A model generated the notes under the pieces. That model searched no databases, had not been told where the DNA came from, and saw nothing but the letters and a program-made list of their open reading frames with translations. A stretch of 64,000 bases of DNA from positions 1-64,000 of the forward strand of contig CAWGUF010000020.1 of NCBI GenBank assembly GCA_963825625.1, written 5' to 3'. The DNA comes from CAMDPA01 sp963825625. Lineage in GTDB: Bacteria > Pseudomonadota > Alphaproteobacteria > Rhizobiales > Hyphomicrobiaceae. Shown here piece by piece: positions 1-9,969 of the stretch (positions are counted from its first letter, which is position 1; each line of letters starts with the position of its first letter). The translations under genes were made by a program, and so were the position numbers.

Positions 1-128
1 GGTCACCTGCACGCATCACGCGCCTGCCAGCGGCGGCTGTTTCACCCCCAGTTCCGGACATCCTCTGCGGTCTGGACGACCTCGTCAACGCCCGACAAGC
101 CTCATAGCCGCCCCTGTGTGAGTTCGTC
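1..128 (+). repeat. Dispersed ~100-bp element, copy 1
   Basis: The first ~90 bases align without gaps, about three quarters identical, to 63416-63506. The last ~25 bases match the end of a third copy at 47739-47816 (shared gccgcccctgt followed by agttc). In one plus frame both longer copies read S-(L/P)-ARITR-x-PA and later DI-x4-LD-x-LVNA; copy 1 then stops at 105-107. It could be the tail of a reading frame that begins left of the window or a non-coding repeat that happens to stay open. It lies directly against the 3' end of uvrA. No family is recognised. Confidence 0.45.
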
Positions 129-131
129 CCA

Positions 132-3100
132 CTACTCCGCCGCTTCCGGCCGCCGTCTCCCCCCGTTCCGTCCCGCGCCCTTCGCCGGCTTCGCCCGCTG
201 AGTGCCGCGGCCCGCACTAGCGCGACCCCCGCCCCCGCGCCGCGCCATCACCTCGCGCAGGAACGCGCCCGTATAGCTCGCCTCGCACGCGGCCACGTCC
301 TCCGGTGTGCCGACGGCAACGACCCGGCCGCCGCCGTCGCCGCCCTCCGGGCCCAGGTCGATCAGCCAGTCGGCGGTCTTGATGACGTCCAGGTTGTGCT
401 CGATGACGACCACGGTGTTGCCGGCGTCCACCAGCTCGTGCAGCACCTCGAGCAGCTTGGCGACGTCGTGGAAATGCAGCCCCGTGGTCGGCTCGTCGAG
501 GATGTAGAGCGTCCGCCCGGTCGCGCGCTTGCGCCAGCTCCTTCGCCAGCTTGATGCGCTGCGCCTCGCCGCCCGACAGCGTCGTCGCCTGCTGCCCGAT
601 CTTGATGTAGCCGAGACCGACCCGTGCCAGCGTCTCCAGCTTGTCGCGGATCGCCGGCACCGCCTTGAAGAACGTCCGCGCCCTCCTCGACCGTCATGTC
701 GAGCACGTCGGCAATGGACTTCTCTCTGAAGCTGACCTCCAGCGTCTCGCGGTTGTAGCGCTTGCCCTTGCACTGGTCGCAGGTCACGTACACGTCCGGC
801 AGGAAGTGCATCTCGATCTTGATGACGCCGTCGCCCTGGCAGGCCTCGCACCGTCCGCCTTTCACGTTGAACGAGAACCGGCCCGGCTGATAGCCGCGCG
901 CCTTGGCTTCCGGCAGTCCGGCGATACCAATCGCGGATCGGGGTGAACGCGCCGGTATAGGTGGCCGGATTGGAGCGCGGCGTGCGTCCGATCGGCGACT
1001 GGTCGATGTCGATCACCTTGTCGAGCAGATCGAGCCCGTCGATCGTGTCGAACGGAGCAGGCTGCGTGCGCGCGCCGTTCAACCGGCGGGCGGCGGCGGC
1101 ATAAACGGTATCGATCAGGAACGTCGACTTACCACAGCCCGAAACCCCGGTGACGCAGGTCAGCAGTCCCAGCGGAATTTCCGCCGTAATGGCCTGCAGG
1201 TTGTTGCCGCGGGCGCCCGTCACCTTGAGCAATCGGCCCTTTTGCGGCTTGCGCCGCTCTGCCGGAACCGGAACCTGACGCGTACCCGAAAGGATATTGC
1301 CCCGTGATGCTTTCCGCCGCCGCCATGATGTCGGCCGGTTCGCCCTGGGCGACGATCCGCCCGCCATGCACACCGGCGCCGGGACCGATATCGACGACGT
1401 GGTCGGCGGTCAGGATCGCATCCTCGTCGTGCTCGACCACGATCACGGTGTTGCCGAGGTCGCGCAGATGCTTCAGCGTCTCCAACAGCCGCGCATTGTC
1501 ACGCTGGTGCAGGCCGATCGATGGCTCGTCGAGCACGTAGAGCACGCCGGTGAGGCCGGAGCCGATCTGCGAGGCCAGCCGGATGCGCTGGCTCTCGCCG
1601 CCCGACAGCGTGCCGGAGTTGCGCGACAGCGTGAGGTAGTCGAGCCCGACGTCGTTCAGGAACTTCAGTCGCTCCTGAATCTCTTTCAGGATGCGGTTGG
1701 CGATCTCGGTTTGCTGCTTGGAGAATGTTGCCGGCACCTCGTCGAACCACTGGCCGGCCTTTCGGATCGACAAGTCCGCCACCTCCGAGATGTCGAGGCC
1801 ACCGATTTTCACCGCCAACGCCTGCGGCTTCAGCCGCTTGCCGCCGCAGGTTTCGCATGGATGGTCCGACTGGTAGCGGGACAGCTCCTCCCGCACCCAC
1901 GCCGAATCCGTCTCGCGCCAGCGCCGCTCGATGTTGGTGATGACGCCCTCGAACGCCTTTGCGGTCTTGTAGCTGCGCACCCCGTCTTCATAGACGAACG
2001 TGATCTCCTCGCCCCCCGAGCCGAACAGGATGGTGTCGCGAACCTTCTTCGGCAGGTCGCGCCAGGGCATAGAGATGGACACCTTGAAGTGTCGGCCGAT
2101 CGCTTCCAGCGTTTGCTCGTAGTAGGGCGATGTGGCGCCGGTGCGTGCCCACGGCTGCACTGCGCCCTCGGCCAGCGACAAGCCGGCATCGGGCACCACG
2201 AGATCCGGCTCGAACTTGAGCTCCGTGCCGAGGCCGTCGCACGCCGGGCAGGCGCCGGAGGGCGCATTGAACGAGAACAGCCGCGGCTCGATCTCCTCGA
2301 TAGTGAAACCCGAGACCGGGCAGGCGAACCGTTGCGAGAACGTGATGCGTTCATGCGTATCATTTTTGCTCTTGTGTGCGCCTTTGGTCTCCTCCGCCGG
2401 CAATGCCTTGTCAGCGAATTCGATGACGGCGATTCCATCCGCCAGCCCCAGCGCCGTCTCCAGTGAATCCGCCAGGCGAGTCGCGATATCCGGCCGCACG
2501 ACAACGCGGTCCACGACGACGTCGATGTCGTGATTGAATTTCTTGTCGAGCTTGGGTGCATCCGGGATCTCGTAGAACGCACCATCGACCTTGACGCGCT
2601 GAAAGCCCTTCTTGAGCAGCTCCGCCAGCTCCTTGCGGAACTCGCCCTTCCGGCCCCGCACGATCGGCGCCAGCAGATAGAGCCGCGTGCCCTCCTCCAG
2701 CGCCAGGATGCGGTCGACCATCTGGGTGACGGTCTGGCTCTCGATCGGCAGCCCGGTAGCCGGCGAGTAAGGCACGCCGACGCGGGCAAACAGCAGACGC
2801 ATGTAGTCCCAGATCTCGGTCACGGTGCCGACCGTGGAGCGCGGGTTCTTTGATGTCGTCTTTTGCTCGATCGAGATCGCCGGCGACAGCCCGTCGATGT
2901 GGTCGACATCAGGCTTCTGCATCATCTCGAGGAACTGGCGGGCGTATGCCGACAGGCTCTCGACGTACCGCCGCTGGCCTTCGGCGTAGATGGTGTCGAA
3001 CGCGAGACTGGACTTGCCAGAGCCGGACAACCCCGTGAACACGATCAACGCATCGCGCGGTACCACCAGATCGACATTCTTGAGGTTGTGCTCGCGCGCG

Positions 3101-3210
3101 CCGCGCACGTGAATGGTGCGCGGATCGTGCGCCGGCTGGGCGCGTGGTTTGGTTGCGGTGACGGGCCCGGCTGCCGCCCCTGGCCGCTTCAGTGTCTGAC
3201 GCTTGCTCAT
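132..3210 (-). CDS. uvrA: UvrA, excinuclease ABC subunit A (four frameshifts)
   Basis: ATPase that finds DNA damage and loads UvrB in nucleotide excision repair. With the breaks bridged the protein is about 1024 residues, normal for UvrA. Visible in order: first Walker A (GLSGSGKSS), ABC signature LSGGESQRIRLA, Walker B with LDEPSIGLHQRD, then a second Walker A (GVSGCGKST), the C-terminal zinc finger (CEAC 19 residues before CDQC), signature LSGGEAQRIKLA and LDEPTTGLHFHD. The start at 3208-3210 gives MSKRQTLKRP; the frame is open further upstream, but that part has no UvrA similarity. The frame changes near 1291, 925, 673 and 528, each by one inserted base. The sequence on both sides of every break is fully conserved, which favours sequence error over gene decay. 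The usual alphaproteobacterial neighbour ssb is not beside it. Confidence 0.93.
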
Positions 3211-3313
3211 GGGGCGTTTTCGTAGCCGATCGGCTGACGGGCGGCAATGCAACTGAAAGCCGCCGCCCGCCGGTTTGCACAGTCGTTTGTGTCGTCGGCG
3301 TTCCGTCGCCGGC

Positions 3314-4219
3314 TCAGCGCTCGAAGATGGACGACAGGTCGCCTGCGGGCTCCGGCCGTTTCGCCGCGATTGCTTTGCTGGGCCGCGACACGCTCGGCTG
3401 CGGCCGAGTGTCCTGGGCGCTGCCGCCGTCACCATCTGCCGCTGCCTGCTGTCGCTCCTCCCGGGCCAGCTTAGCGATCATCCCGTCGCTGGGAGTGGAT
3501 GTCAGGAACATCAATGAGCCGATCTGCTCGATCTCGTACAGCGCTGCAGTCCGCCACACCGGTCTTTGTCTCGCATCGTGAAAATGCGTCGCCAGTTTCA
3601 GCGCGGGCATGGGATCACGCCCTTCGACCAGAACCTGCTCCGCGGTCGCTACAGCCTCCGCCCATCTCGGGCCGGCGAGGGGAATCTCGCCGATATGCCG
3701 GCAGGTCTGCTTGAACAGGCAGCCGAGGGGCTGGTTCAGGCCGTGATAAACGACCCCGCAGATGGCCTTGCTGCTGCCGGACTTGCGGCCATCCTTCCCC
3801 GGAGTGCTCAGACGGTTCAGCACGACCTGGGCAATTCCGAGTTGAGCTGAGCTGTCCGCTCCGCCTGCTTCATGATAGATGGCCAGGGCAAGACACTGCA
3901 CCTCTCGCGCAGGCCACCGCACCGTGCGTTGTCGCCCTTGACCGATATCCACCCGCCGCACCACGGATGAGGCGTTGGCCACCCGCTCCGGCTCCGGTTC
4001 GAGGTGGAAGGTCTGGAAACCTAGCGCTTTGCCGGCCTTTGCCGTAATCCACCATGTGGCGTTGGTAACGCCCGTCGACAGGCCGCTGCCAATATACCCC
4101 CAGACCGCTGCGCTGGGAGTGATACCCCATAGGCAGGCGGTTGCGACAATCGCGATAATGAACAGGTTCCGCCGCCGCTTGGCGTTCTCCTGCTGGCGCA
4201 AGAGCTTCCTGGCATCCAT
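3314..4219 (-). CDS. SleB-family cell wall hydrolase
   Basis: About 301 residues. A basic N-terminus (MDARKLLRQQENAKRRR) precedes one membrane helix (LFIIAIVATACLWGI), followed by a periplasmic domain with the SleB/CwlJ hydrolase pattern: CLALAIYHEAGG (the Glu is the predicted catalytic acid), GIAQVVLNR, ICGVVYHG and a Cys-rich segment GCLFKQTC. The C-terminal ~60 residues are low-complexity Ala/Pro/Arg. Family members cut peptidoglycan glycan strands; outside spore formers they are thought to act in wall remodelling. An open frame continues to 4297, but the Met at 4219 has a GAGGGGG ribosome-binding site in front of it and begins the charged N-terminus. It is separated from uvrA by about 100 bp on the same strand. 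Confidence 0.8.
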   Translation of the reverse strand: MDARKLLRQQENAKRRRNLFIIAIVATACLWGITPSAAVWGYIGSGLSTGVTNATWWITAKAGKALGFQTFHLEPEPERVANASSVVRRVDIGQGRQRTVRWPAREVQCLALAIYHEAGGADSSAQLGIAQVVLNRLSTPGKDGRKSGSSKAICGVVYHGLNQPLGCLFKQTCRHIGEIPLAGPRWAEAVATAEQVLVEGRDPMPALKLATHFHDARQRPVWRTAALYEIEQIGSLMFLTSTPSDGMIAKLAREERQQAAADGDGGSAQDTRPQPSVSRPSKAIAAKRPEPAGDLSSIFER

Positions 4220-4384
4220 ACGCTTACCCCCTCGCGGCGCCTTGCTGCACCGCAGCGCATAGTACGCACCCGATCGGACGTGTAGCACCATTTCCATGCC
4301 GGCCGGACAGGAAAAATTCTTTCAACGGATTCCGATGCTCTGCCCCGTGCAGCGATGGTGCGGGCGGCGCGACTGCGGGCTCTG

Positions 4385-4915
4385 TCAACCTGTTTCAAGG
4401 TCGACGTCGAGCGCATTCATGACCCGCGCGTGCATATTATAGGTTCCGATCAGCACTGCGAGTTCGAGGATCGAGCGTTCGTCGTAGTGCGCTCTCAGCG
4501 CGGCAAATGTCGCCTCGCCGGCGCGCGCATGCCGCGTAACCTCGTCGACGAAGGTGAGTGCCGCCCGCTCGGCCGCATCGAACCGTGCCGATGCCGGCCA
4601 GTCGCGCAAGGCATCGCATTCGTCGCGGCTGACGCCGTCTGCCTCGGCCAGCTTCGGCACGTGCTGGCGGATGATATAGGCGGCATCGTTCAGATAGCCG
4701 ACCCGAATGATCGCGAGCTCGCGCAGACGCCCGCTCAGCGTCGTTCCCCAGCGCACGGCATTCATATGGCCGAACCAGCTCTCGGCCAATTGCGGACTAT
4801 TGAGCAGCATACGGTATATGTTGAGGAGATTGCCGCGTCTTGCGCTGGTCATGCGCTCGACAACGGGTGCGAGCTCGGGATGATCCTCGAGGTCGACATA
4901 AGCAATTCGGGCCAC
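4385..4915 (-). CDS. Carboxymuconolactone-decarboxylase-family protein
   Basis: 176 residues with the all-helical AhpD/CMD fold pattern: LLNSPQLAESWFGHMNAVRWG, LRELAIIRVGYLND and, at the C-terminal end, ILELAVLIGTYNMHARVMNAL. The CxxC pair of AhpD peroxidases is absent (the only Cys is in DECDAL), so alkylhydroperoxidase activity is unlikely. Members of this Cys-less group are usually named only as CMD-family proteins, and the substrate cannot be told. The start is GTG at 4913-4915, six bases after an AGGAGA ribosome-binding site; an out-of-frame ATG lies beside it. It has no operon partner. Confidence 0.75.
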   Translation of the reverse strand: MARIAYVDLEDHPELAPVVERMTSARRGNLLNIYRMLLNSPQLAESWFGHMNAVRWGTTLSGRLRELAIIRVGYLNDAAYIIRQHVPKLAEADGVSRDECDALRDWPASARFDAAERAALTFVDEVTRHARAGEATFAALRAHYDERSILELAVLIGTYNMHARVMNALDVDLETG

Positions 4916-5604
4916 GCATTTCTCCTTTTGTTGCCATCATGCGGATTCTTGTTTCCATGCAAACGATACGATTGAATTGCCTTTCGGGCTATCGGCCGCG
5001 TATTCGAACGCCTTGCTAAATTGTGCGTGCAGCTCTCACGCAACGTGTTTCACTCTTGACACGTCACGTGGCAGCCACGAGACTGCATGGCAAGACGGTC
5101 GTCGCTCCGGAATGACCGAGGATGCGTCAAGCAGACCCGGGTCGACGCGAAACTGGCATTTCGGTAGTACCGCGGGGTTGTGAGGCACGGCCGTCAACTC
5201 TCTCCCTGCAGCGCTAAATGGAGGAGGAGGCATGACACCACCCGAAAGTCATCGCCGTCTCGCCCGCACGGCGAGGCACCGGCTCCAGTAGCGGACCCAT
5301 TCGCCAAGGCATGCTGTATCCCCAGAGCATTGCGCGAAGCGAGGGATGTGCGAGTTGCCAGCCAAAGAGCCGTTTACGCCACAATTAAACAGCAAGTGAA
5401 TGGGATCGTCCGGTTACGCATCATGCGGTGCCGAACCCCCATGAAGAAGTCCGGCACATGAGATTGCTGGACAAGAATGCAAGGCAATGACAGAGCCCCG
5501 TTGCGCCCACAGCCGGCCCGGGGCTCGATTTTTGACAGAGCTCGATTTCTGACAGGGCGTGCTGCCGTCCGTCCCTCTTTCTTGTCGCCACTCTTTCTTG
5601 TCGA
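4916..5604. other. Intergenic region, no gene recognised
   Basis: Nearly 700 bp between two divergent genes. The short open frames here have no recognisable motif or ribosome-binding site. Only two structures stand out: a small hairpin at about 5428-5460 (GTGCCG ... CGGCAC) and the terminator-like hairpin at 5493-5532. A hairpin-terminated transcript without a protein gene in front of it could mean a small RNA, but no known RNA family is recognised. Confidence 0.4.
5493..5532 (+). terminator. Rho-independent terminator-like hairpin
   Basis: GAGCCCCG at 5493-5500 pairs perfectly with CGGGGCTC at 5519-5526, followed by GATTTTTG. The loop is long (18 nt). No plus-strand protein gene precedes it, so it either ends an unrecognised transcript or is fortuitous. 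Confidence 0.45.
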
Positions 5605-6087
5605 ATGTCATTGACCTGCCCGTGCGGGCCGACATCAACTGATGGTCGACCTGTCAGTCAGGCAGCACAACAACGATACGATTTGCGGGAAATATCCCCA
5701 AAAAGTAACGCAGCCGTTTGGCGGAATTTTCAAGTCTGCGATCTAGCATTTGGGGGAGCGCCACTCACCCATTCATCCGGGATCGCACCGTTGATACACC
5801 AGTTGGAACGCCAAGAAGATCGGCGCCGGGCAATACGCAGGTTCGTCGAGCGTGAAGCCCGTATCCACTTTCCCGGCGGCATGTTCCTGCCAGCCATTGT
5901 GCGCGATATCTCTCCGATGGGGGCGGGGCTGGTGCTTACCGCCGATGCCGTGCTGCCGCTGCGTTTCCGGCTGCAGATCTGGCAGGATGCGTTCGAGGTC
6001 GCTTGCGATCTGAAGTATCAGAGAGGCCGCTGTGCCGGTGTCCAGTTCGCCTCGCACAGCGCCGAGGCTCTGGCACGCTACGGCTGA
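5605..6087 (+). CDS. PilZ-domain protein (putative c-di-GMP receptor)
   Basis: Up to 160 residues. The C-terminal ~100 residues fit PilZ: an RxxxR-type basic cluster (RRRAIRR), then after a beta strand DISPMGAGL, matching D/N-x-S-x-x-G, then alternating strands ending in CAGVQF. These are the two c-di-GMP-binding signatures, so ligand binding is likely; the partner is unknown. The first ~60 residues have no clear features and the true start may be downstream of the ATG at 5605. The stop overlaps the end of the convergent glycosyltransferase gene by 10 bp. Confidence 0.7.
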   Translation: MSLTCPCGPTSTDGRPVSQAAQQRYDLREISPKSNAAVWRNFQVCDLAFGGAPLTHSSGIAPLIHQLERQEDRRRAIRRFVEREARIHFPGGMFLPAIVRDISPMGAGLVLTADAVLPLRFRLQIWQDAFEVACDLKYQRGRCAGVQFASHSAEALARYG

Positions 6088-7907
6088 TCGTTGCCAGCAG
6101 TGACATCGAATGCCGCCGGTTTCCTGCCGCTGCGCCAGCGCTCCCACATGCCGGCGTAGGCCGCTTCCAGGTGTCTGGTGAACCGCTGCGTGTCGAACAG
6201 CGGGCAGGACCCACGGTTGGAATCAAGCTGCGACCTGATTGCCGTCAACCGGTGCGGGTCCGAGCCCAACGCAATCGCCTCCCGCTCGAACGCCTCCTCT
6301 GCCTCCATGATCAACTCCGCAACCCCGGCGGCCCGCAACAGGCTGGCCCCGACGCGTGATGCAAATGTCCGCCCCGGGCGCGTCAATACCGGCAGGCCCA
6401 CCCACAGCGCATCGCTTGCGGTGGTGTGTCCGGTGTAAGGGAATGTATCGATGAAGAGGTCGGCAATACGCATCCGCGCCAGATGCTGCTCGGGATCCGC
6501 ATAGCCTGCGAATACCAGGCGCTGGCCATCCACGCCCCGCGCTTCGGCCTCGCTGCGGAGCCGGTCCTCCTGCCAGGCATTGTCCCTGAACAGCCACAGC
6601 ACACTGCCCGGCACACTCTTCAGGATACGCATCCATACGTCGAATGTATCGGGAGAAATCTTGATCGCATTGTTGAAGGCGCAGTAGACGAACCCGGACG
6701 ATGGCAGGCCGCAATCTTCGCGCGACGGCGTGGCCGCGACTGCCATGCGCTTGTCATCGTTTGCCTGATAGCACTCCGGCAGCCGCACCAGCGCTTCAGT
6801 GTAATGCGAATTGTCCGAGTGAGGAACGATGACCGGATCGACGATCATGTAGTCGATGAAGTCGCCGCCCAGGGTGCCTGGAAACGCGAGGTAGTGGCAT
6901 TGCACCGGCGCGGGCCGGGCAGCCAGTATCGCCGGTTGCGAATCCGCGATGTAGCCATTCACGTCGATCAGAACATCGATCCCCAGCGCGTGGATGCGCC
7001 TCGCGCTCTCGGCCGCCGCCAGCCCCTTGAGGTCGACGAAGCGGTCGAATGCGGCGCGCATGCGCCGGCGCATTGGCGAGCCGTCATCGCGGCCGATCGA
7101 AAGGCCGAACACTTCGAAAGTCGTCCGGTCGTGCGCTTCGATCACGCCAGCGATCAGCCGGGCGGTCGCATGATTGCGGAAATCCGAGCACAGATAGCCG
7201 ATCCTGATGCGCTGTCGTTGGCGCGGCACGTGCGAAAACGGCGTCGCAGGCAACGCTGGCGCCAGCATCGGACCGAGAAAATCCCTGGCATACTGGATGG
7301 CGTTGATCCGGTGCAGCTCAGGATCGTCCGCAACGTAGAGCATCAGCAGAGGTTCGCCAGCAAAGCCGGCCCTGATCCGGCTCGCAAGCCGTTGCTCCAG
7401 GTCCTTCAGCCCGGCCCAGTCGCAGATCCGTCGCTTCGTCTCAATCAGACTGGACAGCAACATGGCCTCTTGCCCGCCGGCCAGTCCACGTGGCTCTGCG
7501 CTCAGCGCTCGACTGAAACGCCCAACTGCCTCGTCGAGACGTCCGAGCCGAACGAGGCAATCGCCAAGCTTCTCGTGTATTTCGGGGCGGTTCGCGAGCT
7601 CGGCCGCGCGCTCCAAGGCTTTTGCGGCGTCTTCGTGCCGCCCCTGTCTGATCAGTGCTTGTCCCAGATTGTAGTGGGCGGCATCGTCATCCGGGCGCTG
7701 CCGCGCGGCGCGAGAGAGGTGTTTGACGGCTTCGCCAAGTTGCCCCCGCATGCCGCACAATACGCCGAGTGTCACCAGCGCATCCGCGCGATTGGGGTCT
7801 TCGCGCAGCACCGCCTTCAACACGCGCTCGGCAGCCTTTGCCTGCCCTTGCTCGATGAGAGCTGCGGCGGTGCGCACGTGCTCGGCCAATGACGCAGGCG
7901 GTTTCAT
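6078..7907 (-). CDS. TPR / O-GlcNAc-transferase-like (GT41, SPINDLY-type) glycosyltransferase
   Basis: 609 residues. Residues ~1-190 hold tetratricopeptide repeats (for example ADALVTLGVLCGMRGQLGEAVKH and AAHYNLGQALIRQGRHEDA). The rest matches the catalytic part of bacterial OGT/SPY-like enzymes: IRIGYLCSDFRNHATARL, IDVLIDVNGYIADSQP, ECYQANDDKR, FNNAIKISPDTFDVWMRIL, LFIDTFPYTGHTTASDALW. The His in DFRNHAT corresponds to the conserved active-site His. Family members transfer a sugar from a UDP- or GDP-sugar to protein Ser/Thr; the bacterial substrate is generally unknown. The chosen start, MKPPASLAEH, is the first Met after an unstructured open stretch that reaches 7964. No signal peptide, so cytoplasmic. 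Confidence 0.85.
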   Translation of the reverse strand: MKPPASLAEHVRTAAALIEQGQAKAAERVLKAVLREDPNRADALVTLGVLCGMRGQLGEAVKHLSRAARQRPDDDAAHYNLGQALIRQGRHEDAAKALERAAELANRPEIHEKLGDCLVRLGRLDEAVGRFSRALSAEPRGLAGGQEAMLLSSLIETKRRICDWAGLKDLEQRLASRIRAGFAGEPLLMLYVADDPELHRINAIQYARDFLGPMLAPALPATPFSHVPRQRQRIRIGYLCSDFRNHATARLIAGVIEAHDRTTFEVFGLSIGRDDGSPMRRRMRAAFDRFVDLKGLAAAESARRIHALGIDVLIDVNGYIADSQPAILAARPAPVQCHYLAFPGTLGGDFIDYMIVDPVIVPHSDNSHYTEALVRLPECYQANDDKRMAVAATPSREDCGLPSSGFVYCAFNNAIKISPDTFDVWMRILKSVPGSVLWLFRDNAWQEDRLRSEAEARGVDGQRLVFAGYADPEQHLARMRIADLFIDTFPYTGHTTASDALWVGLPVLTRPGRTFASRVGASLLRAAGVAELIMEAEEAFEREAIALGSDPHRLTAIRSQLDSNRGSCPLFDTQRFTRHLEAAYAGMWERWRSGRKPAAFDVTAGNDQP

Positions 7908-8024
7908 AGCGGCGTGGACGCTGGTTGTTGCCGGGGAGCCGTGCCGCTGCGGGCCAGCTTGCAACGCCTATATCACACGGTCTGGCCCGGACAAGATACA
8001 ACCGGGCTTGTCGCTCCGCGTACG

Positions 8025-9701
8025 TCAGCGGGCCGGTCCAGCCGCGACGAGCTGGCGCAACCGTGACTGACGCACGGAGCCCGTGCGTGGCGCCGCTTTG
8101 GGGACGGCCGATGTCGCCGTGGCCGTGGCTTCTGCCTCTGCCTGGCCGTTGCGGTGGCGCTCCTGGCCGCGCGGCTGCAGCGGCGGTATGGCACGCAATA
8201 CCCGCTCCGTCGGAAAAAATGCGATTGCCTGGGTTCCCTTCCTGAGCTGTGATCTGAGCTCGAACCGGCCGCCGTGCAATTCCACCAGGCTCTTGACAAT
8301 CGGCAGGCCGAGGCCCGTGCCGCCCTCCGCGGTTTCATGCGCCAGCGAGCCCTGGCCGAAGGCCTCCATGACTTTGGCAAGTTCCTTTTCCGGGATGCCA
8401 GGACCGGTGTCGCGTACGCTGACAAACTGACCGCCGTCTTTGCTCTTCCCGACACGCAGCGTGATCGTGCCGCCACGTGGCGTGAATTTCAGCGCGTTCG
8501 ACATCAGATTGAGACAGACCTGACGCAATGCTCTCTCGTCGGCCCAGATCTGGTGCAGGTCGGGCTCGAACACCTCCACGAATTTCAAACCCTTGCTTTC
8601 CGCTCTCAGCTTCAAGAGGCGGTGACAGTCCTCCACGATGTCAGTCAGGCGCAAAGCCTCCTCGGACAGCTCGTAGCGCCCCGCTTCGATGCGGGACAAA
8701 TCCAGGATTTCGTTGATAAGGTGCAACAGATGGCTGCCCGACTGGTGGATGTTGCCGGCATACTCTTTGTAAAGAGGGTTGTCGAGCCGTCCCATGATCT
8801 CCTGGTGCATCACCTCGGAGAAACCGAGAATCGCATTGAGCGGCGTTCGAAGCTCATGGCTCATTGTCGCCAGGAATCGCGATTTGGCGACGTTCGCATC
8901 CTCCGCCCGCCGCCGTGCCTCGTCCGATATCGACTTGGCTTCTTCCAGCTCGGCAATCAAGGCGTCCTTTTGCGCCCTGAACTCGAGCATGGCCAGCGCC
9001 GTGGAATTGAGGCCCTTGGCGAGAAATACGAAGTAGATGTGCACGCCGATCGCCATTGAAGCCAGCGCCAGATAGAAATAGTCGCCATTGAGCAGCAGCC
9101 GCGTCACCACCGCCAGGGTCATGGGAATGGTGCCGACATAGAAGATCGGTATGACCGTGGACGCGAACGTCATGCGTATCGCGAGCACGACGATCAGCGA
9201 CGCGAATACGAAGACGTGGCTGGAAAACAGGAATTGTTGCCCCAGCGCATTTGCGCCTCCGATGCCGATCAGCGCGAAGCCGGCCCAGGCCATTCCGTTC
9301 GCCGCTTCCGCCAGGAACAGCCGGCGCCGCCATTTCGGCAGGTCCATCTCGGTCGCCGGCGTCGCCTGGAACCGGCGGCACATTTCCAGCACATGCACTT
9401 TCGAGCCGATCACCAGCACCAGCCACAGCAGGGCCTGCGTCCAGGGTGCCCAGAACATCGACGACAGTGAGAAGATGACTGCCAGCAGCAGGATCGTTGC
9501 TTGCGCCGACAATTCGTTCTGAACGAACATCAGCGTGAGCTCGTACTGGAAGCGGGGTTCGCTGCCTCCACCGTGGGCGAGGCGCTGGCGTGCTTCCTTG
9601 ACGCTCGCGGTCGTGCCGCTGTTGCTCGTGCCCCTGCTGCCCGGGCCTGGGCCTGGGCGCGAAGCCACAGCATTCTGCCTGACCGTACCTGCCGTCGTCA
9701 T
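8025..9701 (-). CDS. Membrane sensor histidine kinase
   Basis: About 558 residues. Five to six hydrophobic segments at residues ~70-255 (for example ATILLLAVIFSLSSMF, ALLWLVLVIGSKVHVLEM, VFVFASLIVVLAIRM) form a compact membrane sensor with short loops. A coiled-coil linker leads to the H-box FLATMSHELRTPLNAILGF. The N-box (VCLNLMSNALKFTP), G1 (DTGPGIPEKE) and G2 (GGTGLGLPIVKSL) are intact. The layout recalls PleC/PdhS-like alphaproteobacterial kinases. The last ~60 residues are Ala/Arg-rich and unusual. No response regulator is adjacent, so it is an orphan kinase. The start is Met at 9701 (MTTAGTVRQN); a longer open frame reaches 9806. The opposite strand then enters an AT-rich gap. Confidence 0.85.
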   Translation of the reverse strand: MTTAGTVRQNAVASRPGPGPGSRGTSNSGTTASVKEARQRLAHGGGSEPRFQYELTLMFVQNELSAQATILLLAVIFSLSSMFWAPWTQALLWLVLVIGSKVHVLEMCRRFQATPATEMDLPKWRRRLFLAEAANGMAWAGFALIGIGGANALGQQFLFSSHVFVFASLIVVLAIRMTFASTVIPIFYVGTIPMTLAVVTRLLLNGDYFYLALASMAIGVHIYFVFLAKGLNSTALAMLEFRAQKDALIAELEEAKSISDEARRRAEDANVAKSRFLATMSHELRTPLNAILGFSEVMHQEIMGRLDNPLYKEYAGNIHQSGSHLLHLINEILDLSRIEAGRYELSEEALRLTDIVEDCHRLLKLRAESKGLKFVEVFEPDLHQIWADERALRQVCLNLMSNALKFTPRGGTITLRVGKSKDGGQFVSVRDTGPGIPEKELAKVMEAFGQGSLAHETAEGGTGLGLPIVKSLVELHGGRFELRSQLRKGTQAIAFFPTERVLRAIPPLQPRGQERHRNGQAEAEATATATSAVPKAAPRTGSVRQSRLRQLVAAGPAR

Positions 9702-9764
9702 GACTGCGCTAGCCGCCCATCGGGAAGGAGTGCCGCCAGGTCTTTGGGGCGCTGGCGGTACGGA

Positions 9765-9870
9765 TAATGAGATTTCACCAATCTTCACTGAAGTTACTAA
9801 CAACAAGTTTATATCGATACAAAGTAAATGGGTGCAACAATATGATTACAAACGTTTTATCTTCAACAAG
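9765..9870. promoter_or_regulatory. AT-rich intergenic patch
   Basis: About 100 bases, clearly AT-richer than the surroundings, between the divergent histidine kinase and GST genes, with runs such as aagtttatatcgatacaa and gattacaaacgttttatc. It probably holds the promoters of one or both genes; no specific operator is recognised. Confidence 0.35.
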
Positions 9871-9969
9871 CAGATCGAAGCGGGAACGTTCGGGGTATCC
9901 TTCGGGGTGTTCATGGCGTTCGCTCGCCTCTGCGCCTATGATAGAGCTTCCGTTTCGTAGAGGAGCCCC

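Noticed and set aside
1297..2466. A 389-codon plus-strand open frame inside uvrA
   Set aside because: Antisense to the strongly conserved UvrA sequence; high GC keeps long shadow frames open.
132..3210. uvrA as a true pseudogene
   Set aside because: No in-frame substitutions in key motifs, no deletions, and the same kind of one-base insertion occurs in unrelated genes of the window; sequence error explains it better.
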